A DNA stretch of 64,000 nt from Letharia columbiana (taxonomy: Eukaryota > Ascomycota > Lecanoromycetes > Lecanorales > Parmeliaceae): positions 321,501 through 385,500 of the forward strand of contig NW_023501036.1 in NCBI RefSeq assembly GCF_014066305.1, given 5' to 3'. The position numbers and the translations under genes are program-made. Below, one piece after another: positions 31,801-43,021 of the stretch (positions within the stretch are counted from its first letter, which is position 1; every line of letters begins with the position of its first letter). The notes below the pieces were generated by a model that worked only from the letters and a program-made list of their open reading frames with translations, was not told the origin of the DNA and did no database searches.

Positions 31801-33019
31801 CATCAGGATAGCAATGCGTTTTGGGACTGTCTCCTAGCATGCGTGATGTTCCTCCCGCTGGGCCTTATAACGCAGCGAGAATTATTATGAGATGTAATAC
31901 ATACTCATACCCATTCACCCACGAAGAGAGATGGATGAGGTCTCTAGTCCGGTGCGAGCCAAACGATCCAAACGAGCTACGCGATACTACCTGCAGTCTA
32001 CCTTAGTCTGCCCTATATTAATTACCCCACCCGAAACTTTCGCACAACGCGCACACCTTATTATTGAAATCACACCACAACCACGCATCCTACGGACCTG
32101 AGGCCTTCAGTACGGTGATCAGCTCATTATTTGGTATAGGGCCCGTACCAATAATGAAGCGATCACGACTGTGGGCCTCGGACCAAATGACCCCTGAGCC
32201 GCAAAGACGCGTCCTTTCGAAGGCAGCATTCCCTCCTCTCACTGGTTTAATACGAATTAATTGGTTAAAAAATTTGGTTGTTAAAGAATAGGTTGATGGG
32301 GGTGGGTTATTTGGGGGTTGCGGGGCGTTGTGAGGTGTGGGCTGGGTGTGGGGGTGGGGGTGGTGGGGTGGCCGCGGGGTGGGGGGGGGTGTGGGGGGGT
32401 GCGGGGTATGTGTTGTCCGCCTTCCCTCTAGATTCTTTTTCTGCCATTTTTTTTCGACATCGGCACGCTGTTTTGTTTCTTCGCTTTCCGACTCTTTTTT
32501 CTATTCGCATCCAACCACACCGTTCTTCTCCCGGATTGTCTCTTTTCCTTTCGCTAGTATCGCCTCCGCGAAGATCTCCTTTCTTCGTCTTCTGTACCTT
32601 GGATATGTATCGTTGCCTCGTTTGAACGTATCCGACGTGGTTGGTCTTGACCTCGGCCTTGTTTCGGTAATGGATTACTGGGGTGTGCCTTCGTAATCGT
32701 TGGTACCCCGCCGCTGTTAAGAGTTGGGTTTGGTTTGTTTTTCGGGACTCCGGGCTGTGGGTCCTTTTTGTTTAGCTGGGGTTCGGGTTAGGATCGGCTT
32801 GTGGGCTCTGTTTGTGGGGACCCCTTTGCTTTCGGTTGTAAACGGTTGTGATTGTTCGTCTTGTCGTTTAGGAGACTTCTTTTAATCTTTATATTAATTA
32901 CCCGCCAGCCTTTATGGATGATCCTTGTTACGTGCCGCAGTACTAATCTCCTGCGACTTGACGACCACACTGTGCGATGGCTGTAGAAACATTAGATCTA
33001 CGCGTCTGCACCCCATTGT
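31801..33019. other. Gene-free, low-complexity stretch
   Basis: Contains a GT/GGGGT-rich segment (32290-32410) and T-rich pyrimidine tracts (32420-32600). Translations are low-complexity and I do not call genes. The part below the DnaJ pseudogene may hold more of its decayed 3' end. Confidence 0.45.
32291..32410 (+). repeat. G/T-rich low-complexity tract
   Basis: The + strand is a run of GGGT, GGGGTGG and GGGGGGGTGTGGGGG units with almost no A or C. Several G3+ runs could form a G-quadruplex. It lies between convergently decaying sequence and no gene. Confidence 0.7.
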
Positions 33020-33488
33020 CTACTTCCTTGGCTTCTTTCGCATTTCCTTCCTTGGAGCATCCCCCTCCTCCTCCTCCCGTCTCTTCTTTCCTTCATCCGC
33101 GAACCTTTCAATAGCCTTCTCCAGCTTCTCCTTCTTATCTTATCCCCTCGCATTCACACCATTTTCCCATCGCCGCCTCCTGCCCTAGAACAACTCGTTC
33201 CACTTTTTCTCTTGTGGTCTGATGTTCCGGGTCTCCTCGTCGAGGGTTCCGTCGGCCGGCTCGGAGAGCAGATCGTATCTGATTTGCGCGAGACGGTGAT
33301 TTGTTTTCGTTGTGGTCATTGCGACTTTGTGGAGTGTTCTCGATGACTGTTTCTCGTCTTGCACGGTTGAAGTCTTTTTTTTAGGGGTCGGAGGTGACTT
33401 TGAGGAGGGTGTAGAAGTCGGTGGTGTGATCGTTGAGGTCTTGGGAGGGCGTACTGGTATGCAGAGATCTGTTTGAGGCCAAAGTCAT
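33020..33488 (-). pseudogene. DnaJ-domain (cwf23-like) pseudogene
   Basis: From ATG 33488 the minus strand reads to a J-domain start (D-F-Y-T-L-L-K-V-T-S-D), then meets TAA in an A8 run (near 33380). A frameshift follows in the region where H-P-D should be; the trace there is H-S-T-K. Reading resumes with H-R-L-A-Q-I-R-Y-D-L-L-S-E-P, typical of J-domain helix IV, then K-K-W-N-E-L-F-stop-G-R-R-R, a second stop, and K-L-E-K-A-I-E-R-F-A-D-E-G-K-K-R-R-E-E-E. That sequence of blocks matches spliceosome-associated cwf23-type DnaJ proteins. Three stops, one frameshift and loss of HPD mean it is dead; an intact copy is expected elsewhere if the gene is essential. Confidence 0.7.
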
Positions 33489-33973
33489 AGGAGAAATCGT
33501 ATTGCGACGTGAGACTGAGGTTGCCTATTCGAAGATGGTATCGATTGGAAACTTCAGCCTTATGAAATCAGGTCTTGGCTTCGACTTCTCTTTCTTCCAA
33601 CTCTACAGACAACGTTCCTGTTAAAAAAAGATCTTCTGGACAGCTCAGACCCTGATGGCTTCCTTTCTTTTATCGACCTTAGATTCTGTTGTGCTGATGG
33701 TGTTTTCTGGGTGCTTACGCTTGTCCTCCATTGGCGGAAGCCGGCGATCAATATGCAGGTTGCTGTCAGACCGAGGGTCGGGTGGGAAGTGGACGGGAGT
33801 GGACGAGGCTGGTGAGGCTCGGACTTCCTGGATTCTCCCACCATCTTCTTCACTTCCATTTTCAGAATCGTTCTCAGCACAAGCAGCCCTCTGACTTCAG
33901 AAGAGTCGTTTTTTCCGTCCCTTATGAACTCCCTTATGAACTCTGCTGCGATCATACCAGGCTGAGAATAGAC
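33489..33973. other. Intergenic between two pseudogenes
   Basis: No gene supported; frames on both strands lack domains. It would have held the promoters of the divergent DnaJ-like and NLR-like genes. Confidence 0.4.
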
Positions 33974-36900
33974 ATGGATCCACTCAGTATTTCAGCTAGC
34001 ATCATTGCCTTGCTCCAACTATCCAGCACAATCATCGGGTACCTCAGCGATGTCAAAGGCGGGCCCAAAGAATTACAAAAAATTCGGCTTGAAATATGCA
34101 GTGTCCTCCCCATGTTAAGCATTCTTCAAGACCACGCGGAGCAAGCAAAAGCCGGCGGTCTCTGGTCTTCTACTTTGTTGTCTCTCGACGGGCCGAATGG
34201 GCCGATTCAGCAATTCAGAGAAGCGCTAGAACGGTTGAGACTCAGATTAGTCCCTGTTGAGGGTTGGAAAAAGGTCGGCAAGGCCTTCACTTGGCCATTC
34301 GAAAAGGACTAAATACAGAAGATTTTAAGCACTGTTGAGCGACAAAAGCTACTCTTCACTCTCGCTCGTCAGAACGAGCACATTGCCTTGTCAAAGGCCA
34401 TCAAGGGCGATGTGAGGGACGTACATAAAAGGGTCAACGAGATCGGAGAAGGAGTGGCTCAATCGCAACTTAGCGAAAAGCACCACAAGATTCGCCTGTG
34501 GTTGTCCGGACTCGATCCATCGTCGAATTACAATAGGGCGCTTAGAAAGCGTCTTCAGGGAACAGGTAGCTGGCTTATCAAAAATGATGTCTTTCGTGAC
34601 TGGAAGCAAGATCTAGGCCTGGGCTCAATCATCTGGCTCTACGGCATTCCTGGATGCGGAAAACGATTCTCTCCTCAACAATACTGGAACATGTCCTTGA
34701 AAGCTACCCCCCAACATCCAATACCGCTGTGCTATATTTCTTTTTTGACTTCAACGATGTCAACAAGCAACAGCATGAGGGCATGATACGCTCCTTGCTC
34801 AGTCAACTATCCATGCACTGCATTAGTGTACCACCAGTACTGGACACACTGTATTCTTCATGTATGAATGGTGGACGAGAACCGACCTTCGAGGCACTCC
34901 TAGAAACACTCCATCAGGTGACAATCATCTTCAAAACCGCCTTCATTATTTTTGACGCTCTTGATGAATGTGAAGAAAGGCCGGAACTGATGGCGGACAT
35001 CAAGCAATTGGTTGGCTGGAAAGACACAAATCTGCGAATCCTAGCAACAAGCCGGAGAGAAAAGGATATAGAGCACTCAATCTTGCCTCTGACGAAGGAT
35101 GAAAATAGAACATGTATCCAGAGCGCACTTGTCAATGCCGACATTCGAGCATACGTGCATGATCAACTTCGAACAAACACGAAATTGCAAAGATGGCAAA
35201 AGGAGCCGAAAGTGCGAACGGAAATCGAGGACACGTTAGTGAAGAAAGCTAATGGAATGTGAGCGGATTGATATCTCTCAAATCTACAGCTGAGGATCAT
35301 CCGCTGACTTAGAAAGGTTCCGATGGGTAGCATGCCAGATTAATTCATTGGGGAGCTGTCTCACCCTTCCCATGCTTTGCAAGGCTTTAGCGACTTTGCC
35401 AAGGACGTTGAACGATACCTACGCTCGTATTCTTTCCAACATCGACGAAGACTATCAGCAATACGCCTTGCATATTCTGCAGTGGTTGGCTTTCTCTGCG
35501 CGGCCAATGCATCTCAAAGAAATTTGCGAAGTTGTTGCCATTGACGTCAACGAAAACCCCCAATTTGATCCCCAAAGGCGGCTTCGGGATCCACAAGACG
35601 TAGTAGAAATATGCTCTAGTTTAATCACAGTGACACATAGGTCATCAGGCAACATCGAAATCGATCAGAAGTCCCCGGAAATACTACGGTTCCTTTATCA
35701 TACTAGCCCACTTCTCTGTCAAAGAGTATCTAACCTCAGACATCATTCGTCAAGGACAGGCTGTCAAATACAGTCTTCAGGACATAGACTGCCATGTGAC
35801 TTTAGCCAAAGACTGCCTTGCCTACCTCCTTCATCTCGATGAAGTAGGCTCTCTACCATCTGGAGTCTTCATAGAGTATCCGCTTGCTCTATATGTAATG
35901 AAAATATTGGATCAAACATGCTCGAGTGGCCGAGAAAAGCGGTTACACACTTTGTCAAGACTTTTTTCTGACAAAGGGAGAAGCATTCAACAATTGGATC
36001 CGACTAAGAGCATCCGTTGCAGAGTCCGTTGGACTATGCGGATCAGTGAGACTGCTCCTTGATTGGGAGCTGATGGCAACGCTGAAGGCGGGCCGTACCA
36101 CAATGCCTTAATAGCAGCCTCAAAGGGAGGGTTTACTGAGACAGTACAATTACTCTTAGAGAAAGCGCTCACGTGGGCACTTCAGCCCCTTGGCACGGTA
36201 CTGCTTTACAGGCAGCCTCGTCTTCAGGCCATGTTGAGATAGTGCAAATGCTCCTTGAGGAGGGGGTTGATGTCAATGCACCAGGCACATTTCGGTTTCT
36301 GCCTGGTACTGCATTGGAAGCGGCAATCGGGGCCCGCAACGAAGAGGTAGCGCGGCTTCTCATTGAAAAAGGAGCAGGTGTCAAAAGGGTGGACCGTGCA
36401 GGCGAGGACCCACTTGAACTTGCATCTTATCAAGGGCTCCGCAGAGTAGTGGAGCTAATACTTGACAAGGATGTCGTTGTTAAAGTCCAGGGTGAGAGAT
36501 ATAGCCGAGCACTGACGCCGGCTTTGAGAGGCGGCCAACAAGAAATTGTCCAGATACTGCTCGACAAGGGTACCATCATCAACGCTCAAGCGATGAAAGC
36601 CGCAGGACATGGAGAAGGAGCAAACGTTCTGCAGATGCTACTTGAGCATGGAGGTGACCCAAGCGTGCCGGATAGACAGGGTAGAGCTTGCTGCCATCAT
36701 GCATCTGCTCAAAATGACGTCGCAAAACTTGAATTGCTCCTCAAGTTTAAGTCAAATCTGACTGTGAGAAGCAAGGGCGAACTTGCCTTCATCACGAAGC
36801 CACTGGAAAGAAGGGCAATTCAAGTGCAGTCCCCTGGCTTCTGAAAGAAGGTCATGATCCAAATCTTCCAGATCGAGATGGTTGGACACCTCTGCATTGG

Positions 36901-37385
36901 GCCGCCAAAACCGGAAATGCGGAGACAATTGAGATTTTGGAATACGCCGGTGCTGAATTCAGTATTGAATTCATTATGGGCTGGACACCCGATGATGTGG
37001 CTGTGTTCCATCACCACAAGATATCTTGGAAGACCAAGACTGCTTTGGGTTGCGGTGTCCAAACATCAGAACCCACACTAGAAGAAGACACAAGTACCGC
37101 AAGCCTCAAAGCAGAGGCAAGAGATGTGGGGAGGCGGGCTTTTACTGACATATTCCAAATACTTGAACGTTGTTGTGGCTGCAACTTGTTGAGTTGATCT
37201 TTAGGTGCGCTGATGACCATTCGTACTGATAATGACAGAAATGCCGTGGACTAAAGCACAAATGCATGACCTGCCGAGATTCCGGAGAGCTCTTCAACTA
37301 CTGCTTCAAGTGCAAGCAGTCGACAAATGATACCCATCCCGGTCATATTTTCATCGAGTCTCCTGCTATTGAACTTATGGCGTAG
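33974..37385 (+). pseudogene. NACHT-ankyrin-ZZ (NLR/STAND) pseudogene
   Basis: A complete but broken NLR-type gene. N-terminal helical fungal STAND domain: M-D-P-L-S-I-S-A-S-I-I-A-L-L-Q-L. The frame stops at TAA 34310-34312 just before I-Q-K-I-L-S. NACHT: W-L-Y-G-I-P-G-C-G-K at 34640-34665, where a one-base shift in the A run breaks Walker A; then F-D-A-L-D-E-C (Walker B). A normal intron at 35259-35316 splices to F-R-W-V-A-C-Q. Further frame changes occur near 35695, 35900 and 36080. Ankyrin repeats follow (G-T-A-L-Q-A-A-S-S-S-G-H-V-E-I-V; D-G-W-T-P-L-H-W-A-A-K-T-G-N), with another shift at 36840. The end (37240-37385) encodes a ZZ-like zinc finger, H-K-C-M-T-C-R-D ... Y-C-F-K-C-K. Intact relatives act in fungal non-self recognition; this copy cannot be translated whole. 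Confidence 0.85.
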
Positions 37386-37610
37386 GTCTAGAGTAGCACA
37401 GACGCTTGAGACATCGGGGCGCTTGTTCTTCATAGCTACGCATCTGCTAGCATCATTTCTGCACCTGTTCAGTTCTCCCGCCAGATGTATACTCCAGTCA
37501 CTCTTGAGGCTAGATCCTTGAACTCATAACGCCAAACATGCAGCCATATCCTTCCCCGTCCCCTTCCCGTCAACATCTGATGATAAACTGCGTCCATCCT
37601 CCACTTCTCC
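37386..37610. other. Intergenic, nothing seen
   Basis: 3' flank of the NLR pseudogene. Confidence 0.4.
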
Positions 37611-37937
37611 CTACTCCTCTCTCCCTTCAAAACCATCCACACACTCCCCAACCGCCTCAGCAGCCACATTCGCGACATCCAACAGATCAAAAGTCTCCAC
37701 GCTCTTCGCATGAGTGAGCTGGAACTCCACATCGCACGTTCCATTGCCCCAGTGCTCGATTCCAGAGCGCCAGCAAACTGACCGCCTATCACAACCGAGC
37801 CGTTCGCGCAAAGGGTGGGATCCTACAATGTCAAAAAGAATATCCGAACAATCTCATTACGCGCATTTACCATTCAAGATCACAAAAAGGGAGGGGGTTT
37901 TGGAAGCAGGAATCTGTAAGTTTGTCCTCGCTTGCAT
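37611..37937 (-). CDS. Tentative small Cys-containing protein (92 aa)
   Basis: Exons 37937-37871 and 37822-37611 join across a GT-AG intron (GTAAAT ... CATTGTAG) into one frame of 92 residues. The second exon holds C-D-R-R-S-V-C-W, H-W-G-N-G-T-C-D-V-E-F-Q-L and D-V-A-N-V-A-A-E-A-V-G-E-C, a spacing like small extracellular Cys-rich fungal proteins. No signal peptide is visible; the upstream frame enters the tandem duplication at 37945-38240 and meets a TGA. It may be the 3' remnant of a longer secreted-protein gene whose 5' half was scrambled by that duplication. Confidence 0.3.
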
Positions 37938-37941
37938 CGCT

Positions 37942-38250
37942 TCCTCTCTCCAGATCCCACAAGACTTGCCTCAATCCCCAAAAGTAAAAGTAGTATGTGC
38001 ACTGAACGCAATCCCCACAAACCCTCCCCTCCAACTTCTCGGTGCGAGCCACGCGAACCGAGCGAGCGAGGCATTCGCCTTCATCATCGCTTCCATCGCT
38101 TCCCCTCTCCAGATCCCACAAGACTGACCTCCATTCCCAAAAGTAGCCGTAGTATATACAGCCCCCCGGACGAAATCCCCACAACCCCTCTCCGCCCAAC
38201 TCCTCGGTGCGAGCCACGCGAGCAAGGCGTTCATCTTCGCTTGGATCGCT
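37942..38250. repeat. Two-copy ~160 bp tandem duplication
   Basis: Copy 1 (about 37942-38090) and copy 2 (about 38098-38250) share CTCTCCAGATCCCACAAGAC, CCCAAAAGTA, ATCCCCACAA and CTCGGTGCGAGCCACGCGA in order; equivalent motifs are offset by 159-165 bases. On the minus strand both encode A-W-L-A-P-R-S-W and S-C-G-I-W-R-type segments, so coding sequence may have been duplicated. Confidence 0.8.
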
Positions 38251-38791
38251 TACGGAATGAGTACTCGTACCACACCTGTGACCGAAGATGCACGCACTGT
38301 TTTAAATAATCGACGAAAAGAACAGGAACGACAGATCGGGTATGGAACGCGCCATCCATGTCGCTGAAGCAAAGATGCTGGAAAGGGGAAAAAGTGGTGG
38401 CGGTCGGTAAAAGGGTGGGTGGTCGGTAGGGTCGCTTGGCTCGGCAACGTGGGTGGGGTGAGGTGGGGTAGGTAATGCATGCAGGATGACGTAGATAGCT
38501 ACGGAGGGCAAGGAGGGGGGATTTTTTTTGAAGGCTTAGATGGGCGATGTTTTGATTCGTTGCGGCTAGCTGGCTTACTGGACGCTTTGTTTGAAGTGGA
38601 GGATTGAGTGTGCTTTATGGATGGTGTGCTGATGCGTTGGAAGGGCAAAGGGTAATCTGTCTAGGGAGAGCTTTGCAACTTGCATACAAGAAAGCTCCCC
38701 CCACAAAAGCTGAAAAGAAAGAAAGACGACCCTTCCAGCCCCCTCGTTCGGCCGATCAAATCGACCTGAGACATCCGGATCACTCCGTATC
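38251..38791. other. Promoter region of the aminotransferase gene
   Basis: No gene. Pyrimidine/purine-biased tracts, including GGGTGGGTGGTCGGTAGGG-like runs at 38410-38470. The C/T-rich segment at 38695-38760 looks like a fungal 5' leader. Confidence 0.4.
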
Positions 38792-40213
38792 ATGGAGCCT
38801 GAAGTACCGAACGCGGAAGCGCTCACCTCGGATCTTTCCAAGCCCTCGGTGGTACGACTGTCAAACCGGGGTGTCGCGAACATGGTCCCCGACGCCATCA
38901 AAGCCATCATGAAAGCCGGTTCGTCGAACCCTTACCACCCACAGCACAACCCGGACGGGATCGTCTCCCTCGGCGTCGCCGAAAACCGCCTCCTGCATGC
39001 AGAAATCGCGCAGCATGTCAATTCCCACATGCATGTCTCGCAGCGAATGCTTACGTACGGAGATGGCTCGGTCGGATCGGATGTCTTGAGGCAGGCCATT
39101 GCGGACTTTATCAACGACCGTTTTCAGCCTGTGGAGCAGCTTGGGTACGGTTCTGTTACGGTACTGAATGGCGTATCCGCGGTTCTTGACAGCCTGGCTT
39201 GGTGTATCTGTGATGAGGGAGATAGTATCTTGATTGGAAGACCGTTTTACGTGGGGTTCGTGAGCGACTTTATGAATCGAGCGAAAGTCGATCTCGTCGC
39301 TGTGACGTTCGGCGAGGTGGATCCGATGAGCCTTGCAGCTGTTGCGCATTACGAGAGGGCCATGAAAGAAGCTATAACGCGAGGAAAGAAGCTCAAAGCG
39401 CTCGTCCTGTGCAGTCCGCATAATCCTCTCGGTCGGTGCTATACACCAGAAGTACTCGAGGCGTATCTGAGGTTATGCTCGAAGTACGGGATTCATATGA
39501 TAAGTGACGAGGTCTACGCTATGTCCGTCTTTCCGAATGGAGACATTCCCAACCCTGTCCCGTTCCGATCGGTGCTCTCTCTTGAGTACAGGAAATTGAT
39601 TGATCCGTCATTGCTGCACGTGCTGTATGGCATGAGCAAAGACTTCTGCGCGAATGGCTTAAGGATTGGCGCTTTCATTTCAACAACAAATCCAGAACTG
39701 CACGCAGCCATGCGCGCCATTTCGAAGTTCGCCTGGTCGTCCTCTCTAGCAGACTTGGCTTGGTCGAGCATCCTGTCCGACGGAACGTTCTTGCGGGAGT
39801 ATCTCATCAAAATCACTGCTCGGCTCACGGAAGCGTACAATCTATGCACATCGATATTGCGCGGAATGAACGTGCCATATCTACCTGCGAACAGTGGACC
39901 TTTCCTCTGGATCAACCTCTCTGGTTTCCTAGAACATAAGACTATAGAATCCGAGCGCGACCTTGCATGGCAGATGATCAAGGCGGGTGTATGGCTGGCC
40001 ACTGGGGAGGCGTACCGGTCTGAGGAGCCCGGATGGTTCAGATTGACTTTTGCGGTGTCGGAAACGGAGATACGAATGGGTTTGGAGAGGTATGTGGAGC
40101 AACTCGTAGGGTACCGAGGTATCGCCTCTTGGCTGATATGGAGACTACAGACTTGCGCTTGCTCTGGAACAGGCAAACGCTGCAACGGCCTGAAGCCGGG
40201 ACCCCGTGTCTGA
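38792..40213 (+). CDS. PLP-dependent class I/II aminotransferase (ACC-synthase-like, 473 aa)
   Basis: Intronless frame from ATG 38792. Fold-type I PLP signatures are complete: V-A-E-N-R-L-L near residue 65, L-T-Y-G-D-G (cofactor loop), P-F-Y-V-G-F, the Asn of S-P-H-N-P-L-G-R-C-Y, the Asp/Tyr of I-S-D-E-V-Y-A and the Schiff-base Lys in Y-G-M-S-K-D-F-C-A-N-G-L-R-I-G. This pattern is that of fungal 1-aminocyclopropane-1-carboxylate-synthase-like proteins. The true reaction may be ACC formation, a β-elimination or a transamination in secondary metabolism; sequence does not decide. The family normally ends soon after the E-I-R-M-G-L-E-R-Y-V-E-Q-L block; here ~33 extra residues follow (W-L-I-W-R-L-Q-T ...), which could be read-through. 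It lies directly upstream of a convergent Zn2Cys6 gene. Confidence 0.88.
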   Translation: MEPEVPNAEALTSDLSKPSVVRLSNRGVANMVPDAIKAIMKAGSSNPYHPQHNPDGIVSLGVAENRLLHAEIAQHVNSHMHVSQRMLTYGDGSVGSDVLRQAIADFINDRFQPVEQLGYGSVTVLNGVSAVLDSLAWCICDEGDSILIGRPFYVGFVSDFMNRAKVDLVAVTFGEVDPMSLAAVAHYERAMKEAITRGKKLKALVLCSPHNPLGRCYTPEVLEAYLRLCSKYGIHMISDEVYAMSVFPNGDIPNPVPFRSVLSLEYRKLIDPSLLHVLYGMSKDFCANGLRIGAFISTTNPELHAAMRAISKFAWSSSLADLAWSSILSDGTFLREYLIKITARLTEAYNLCTSILRGMNVPYLPANSGPFLWINLSGFLEHKTIESERDLAWQMIKAGVWLATGEAYRSEEPGWFRLTFAVSETEIRMGLERYVEQLVGYRGIASWLIWRLQTCACSGTGKRCNGLKPGPRV

Positions 40214-40478
40214 ACAAACTCGAAGGAGTGCGAGCTCGATGGAGTCGGAAACCTTCGGTATCAAGCCTTGACCGGGCGCTTGATCAATCATCGTTAATCA
40301 TCAACGTTATGTCGAAATTGTGTCATGAGCCTGTCACAGAAACCGGCGCTGCTGAAGTCTGCGGATACCAGCCTGCTGGCTCCAGGGAAACAATGCTGCA
40401 GTCTGTGGGGCCAGGTAGTCATCGTAGTTCTAAAGATACGGGATGCCTCAATGGAGATGTAGAATGGACCGGCTTCAT

Positions 40479-42340
40479 TCATCCTGACGATGTCGGTGAA
40501 GGCGAATCCTCCAAATAAAGCAGAGAATGCCATCCACTCTCCACCTTCTGGCGCCAAGGAACCCTCGTATTGACGTCCTTATACGCCTCGCACTCATAAT
40601 CAATATCTTCCTCTGTCCGATCACCCTTGCTATCTTGCACCCACGTCGCTCTTGCTACGATCCTGAAATCATCTTTCGCATACTCGTGTAGATAAACAGC
40701 TTCCAGAAGAGGGGAGTCTGCGCCAACTGTGACGAGCAAGGGCACCATATCGAAGTGGCCCACACCATTAGGGAAGCTGGCCTGGAAATGAACTTTCACT
40801 TGCGACATGATGTCCAACACATTTGCGAAGGTGTGCCCTGGGTATAATCCTTGCGGGCCAATTTGTTTCAGCTTCGTGATGGTCCATCGTCGCCATATTT
40901 CAGGGATAGCTCGCCGGCCGCCCCAGTAGAGTAGGGGTAACAACGCATGATCGACGAGCTTCCTAGGCTGGGTGTTCTCACGGTCGGGCGGAGGATACAA
41001 GAACTCCGCTATACGGAGGTTTGCATAGACATAGTAGCACATTGCGGACTTGTAACGCACGGGATCGACTTCCGCGTGGTAGAGGAGCGAGGAAGTGCAG
41101 GCCATATAGGTGTTGTATGTGGCAACGTTCATAGCTGCCACGGAAGATTTGAAGTGGAGAGGTGCAGGCGGCAAGGGAAACTGTTCATCCGCCCGAGGGG
41201 ATCCATTCAAATGTTCTGATGGTGGAACTGAAGGTGGCGATGGCGTATCGTCGGAGGAGACAAAGGACGAGAAGGTTTTTGTGGATCGAGCCTTCCACGC
41301 CCTCAGGTCCTCCTGAAACTGCAAGATCCTGCTACTATCCGATACACCAGCCGAGCCGTACCAGGGACCCCAGATAATCCTATCCGACTTGTTGAAACTC
41401 GAAATGAGTCTGAGTAGTTCGTCCCTCTCGCTACATTTGGTCTCCGAAACCTCAGGCGGAGGCTGGACTACTGATTCTACCTCGTCCTTTAGATTACTTG
41501 GAGGCGCACTCTCGATCAGGCGTTTCCTAGTGGTGTCCTGTATGGAGGTCTGTGCATATGGCACGAGGACCTGGGCCTGGAAGTCGAGACTCACAATGGA
41601 ACGGAGAAGAGAGTGAATTTGATAGCCGTCCAGATGAGATTGGTTGCGAACATGAGCTTCGAATACCTGGATGGCGGCCCACAGATTGCGGAACAAGCCG
41701 ACAGAGCCGCCAATGTAGCACTGACTTCATTAGCTTCGAGGTCTTCGTCGAATTAGGTTGACACTAGTGGTACACTGCATACCTCAAAGTAAGAAAATAG
41801 GGTCAGGGTAGCTAGGACTTGAATCGGCTTCAATGCACTTGCATTACTGTCATTCGATAACAGTTTGATAGCCTGCTGATAATTTTGCAACGCGAACATC
41901 CTCAACGCGGCCGGAGAAGGTCGTCCACGGCTAGCGTCTGTGGATGTTTTATGCATCGCTGCGAGTGAGATCATAGCATGATAGACATAATCAGTAGACC
42001 AAGCCATCCTCGCAACATCTTCTCGCCAGAAACGTTGACGAGTGCCGCCGCTAATTGCATAGACAGTCTGTGTAATGAATTGGTGGTAGAATGGTAGGGC
42101 GACGTTCGCCGCATTGAGGAGGGCATCATTTCCGACGTCGAGGGGACTCGCAGAGTAGCTGGACATTCTCCTTTCGAGCATCTTTTCCGGAATACTGAGA
42201 GATAGCACTTTCTTGGCGGGGTAGCCTTCGCAGTGGACGTTGGCCGACTTGCATCGTTGGCATTCTGGTTTAGCTTCGTCGCATTTGACGCGCCGTTTGC
42301 GACATGAGAAGCAGCCGGTCTTTGCTCGTTTTTGAGGCAT
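40479..42340 (-). CDS. Zn2Cys6 transcription factor, two exons (599 aa)
   Basis: Exons 42340-41783 and 41720-40479 splice in phase (donor GTATGC, acceptor CAG) to 599 aa. ATG 42340 is chosen because the upstream frame starts only with GTG. Residues 9-37 form the binuclear zinc cluster G-C-F-S-C-R-K-R-R-V-K-C-D-E-A-K-P-E-C with C-x2-C-x6-C-x5-C-x2-C-x6-C spacing. The rest is the fungal-specific factor domain 2-like helical region (Y-H-A-M-I-S-L-A-A-M-H ... Y-Q-Q-A-I-K-L-L), similar to regulators built like UPC2-type or C6 repressor proteins. A Pro/Ser-rich stretch sits in the middle. Its 3' end faces the ACC-synthase-like gene 265 bases away, so a regulatory link is possible but unproven. No lesions. 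Confidence 0.88.
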
Positions 42341-43021
42341 AGCCACGTCGAGTCCGAGAAAGGAAAGCGGAGCCTTCCGGGGATCCCAATAGAGATGGTA
42401 CACGTCGTAAAGGTGGACCACCGAGATTCTCGACCGGGGTTGAGAGGCGCAATTTGGCACAGGGTCTCAGGCACTCATGAGAGGTGAAGCGCGAGTGCTC
42501 TTGGAAAGCGCATAACGACAGATTGATTGATTGATTGATTGATCAATCCAAGACGATGAGATACTGGGATGGCTGGACGTTGGACATTGATGCCAGTCCC
42601 CGGTAGCCACGCTAGTATCATCCCTGCATTAGCGAGATAGGCGACGCTAGCGGGGGCACACGTCATGGTCATCAGGCTAAGCAGGCTAAGCACTAAGTAA
42701 GCATTAAAGAAGACCTTAGCTTTCTGACCTCATCTTTCGCATAGCTCGTGTATCTCGTATGGTTCGCACCGAGGTGGAACTATTCTTCATGCTTCATGCT
42801 TCATGATAGATGTCTAATCTGACGAGCTGTTGGGAACTCATCAATAGTTTGTCATATTTCACGACCATACTAGCAGAGTTTACGTAATTCGATCTCAACC
42901 TAATCTCAGGACTCATGATAAAACTTCATACAGTTACCTTTTCCTAACCATCTCTTCCTCTCTTCCTCTACATACAGACTTTGTATCCGCCCATTTCCTC
43001 AGTTCTCGGACCTTCCCAGCC
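42341..43021. promoter_or_regulatory. Divergent promoter with GATT microsatellite
   Basis: Separates the Zn2Cys6 gene (minus) from the GFA gene (plus). (GATT)n lies at 42518-42543 and ends in the inverted half ATCAATC. TTCATGC-type triplicate repeats lie at 42788-42805. The C/T-rich tract 42945-42980 is likely the leader of the GFA gene. Confidence 0.5.
42518..42548 (+). repeat. (GATT)n microsatellite
   Basis: About six GATT units followed by GATCAATC, forming a short palindromic end. It lies ~180 bases upstream of the Zn2Cys6 start codon and could vary in length between strains. Confidence 0.85.

Noticed and set aside
32278..32696. Gly/Val/Trp-rich frames on the + strand
   Set aside because: Artefact of the G/T-rich tract; low complexity only.
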